A stretch of 6,260 nucleotides of DNA, from the NCBI GenBank assembly GCA_016218005.1, contig JACRFF010000229.1, forward strand, positions 1-6,260, in the 5' to 3' direction. The position numbers and the translations under genes were made by a program. The stretch comes from Ignavibacteriales bacterium (lineage in GTDB: Bacteria; Bacteroidota; Ignavibacteria; UBA10030). Of the stretch, positions 6,015-6,260 are shown piece by piece. A model generated the notes under the pieces. The model searched no databases. It saw only the letters and a program-made list of their open reading frames with translations, and had not been told where the DNA came from. Positions within the stretch are counted from its first letter, which is position 1, and every line of letters starts with the position of its first letter.

Positions 6015-6260
6015 TTATCGAATCTTTTGACTCAGTTCGATGAGGACGCCGTTGGTAGATTGGGGATGGACGAATGCCACAAAGCAGTTATCGGCGCCAA
6101 CACGCGGCTTCTCGTCAATCAACTGAAAACCGTTTGATTTCATGCGCGCAAGCTCGCCTTTGATATCATCCACGATATATGAGATGTGATGCATTCCCTC
6201 GCCGCGTTTTTCGATGAACTTGGCTACGGGGGAGTCGGGCGAAGTGGGTTCCAGCAGCTC
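6015..6260 (-). CDS. mce: Methylmalonyl-CoA epimerase, C-terminal part (5' end outside the window)
   Basis: The last 81 codons are visible in an open frame from the window edge to a TAA at 6017-6015. The translation runs from ELLEPTSPDSPVAKFIEKRG through GEGMHHISYIVDDI to a VLIELSQ end. This matches the second half of methylmalonyl-CoA epimerases of the glyoxalase/VOC fold. The HHIS motif and the final LIEL carry the expected His and Glu metal ligands. The enzyme interconverts (R)- and (S)-methylmalonyl-CoA in propionate metabolism, working with methylmalonyl-CoA mutase. Another VOC-family protein is possible, but the ELLEPTSPDSP...GEG..HI pattern is characteristic. It ends 4 nt before uvrC and is probably cotranscribed with it. 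The gene is cut by the window and not visibly broken. Confidence 0.9.
   Translation of the reverse strand, partial: ELLEPTSPDSPVAKFIEKRGEGMHHISYIVDDIKGELARMKSNGFQLIDEKPRVGADNCFVAFVHPQSTNGVLIELSQKIR

Overview
This window carries one strand of closely packed housekeeping genes. Every gene I can support reads right to left (minus strand). The order in transcription is: 3' end of a methylmalonyl-CoA epimerase gene, uvrC, a valine tRNA, a palindromic intergenic element, a PyrR-type RNA attenuator, pyrR, pyrB, pyrC, and a small lipoprotein gene. There is no phage, transposase or CRISPR. Base composition looks moderate and even throughout.

Organism: probably a Gram-negative bacterium of the Bacteroidota/Ignavibacteriota (FCB) side of the tree, from an environmental lineage. 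The reasons are the short signal peptide with lipobox plus a fibronectin type III fold, a promoter-like TAnnTTT box with an upstream TTG before the tRNA instead of a sigma70-like pair, and a CCCCGT-type palindromic repeat. This placement is an inference and could be wrong at phylum level.

Region 6260-4142 (minus): mce and uvrC are separated by 4 nt and are probably cotranscribed. UvrC is full length (622 aa), with GIY-YIG nuclease, cysteine cluster, UVR motif, RNase H-like nuclease and HhH domains, and all key residues present.

Region 4141-3765: tRNA-Val(CAC) with a plausible Bacteroidota-type promoter, then a 75-bp palindrome flanked by a 6-bp direct repeat, then a leader RNA. The leader can form three structures: a PyrR-binding anti-antiterminator hairpin, an antiterminator that reuses its 3' arm, and an intrinsic terminator ending just before the pyrR ribosome binding site.

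Region 3764-981: pyrR, pyrB and pyrC encode the UMP-sensing regulator, aspartate carbamoyltransferase and dihydroorotase (de novo pyrimidine steps 2 and 3). pyrR and pyrB overlap by 4 nt, and 22 nt separate pyrB from pyrC. The inferred circuit is classical feedback: high UMP makes PyrR hold the first hairpin, the terminator forms and the operon is shut off.

Region 980-1: a short spacer, then a lipoprotein of 264 aa with one FN3 domain and a C-terminal half I do not recognise. The most noteworthy material is the noncoding 3765-4141 block: the attenuator, and the palindrome that may supply the pyr promoter.
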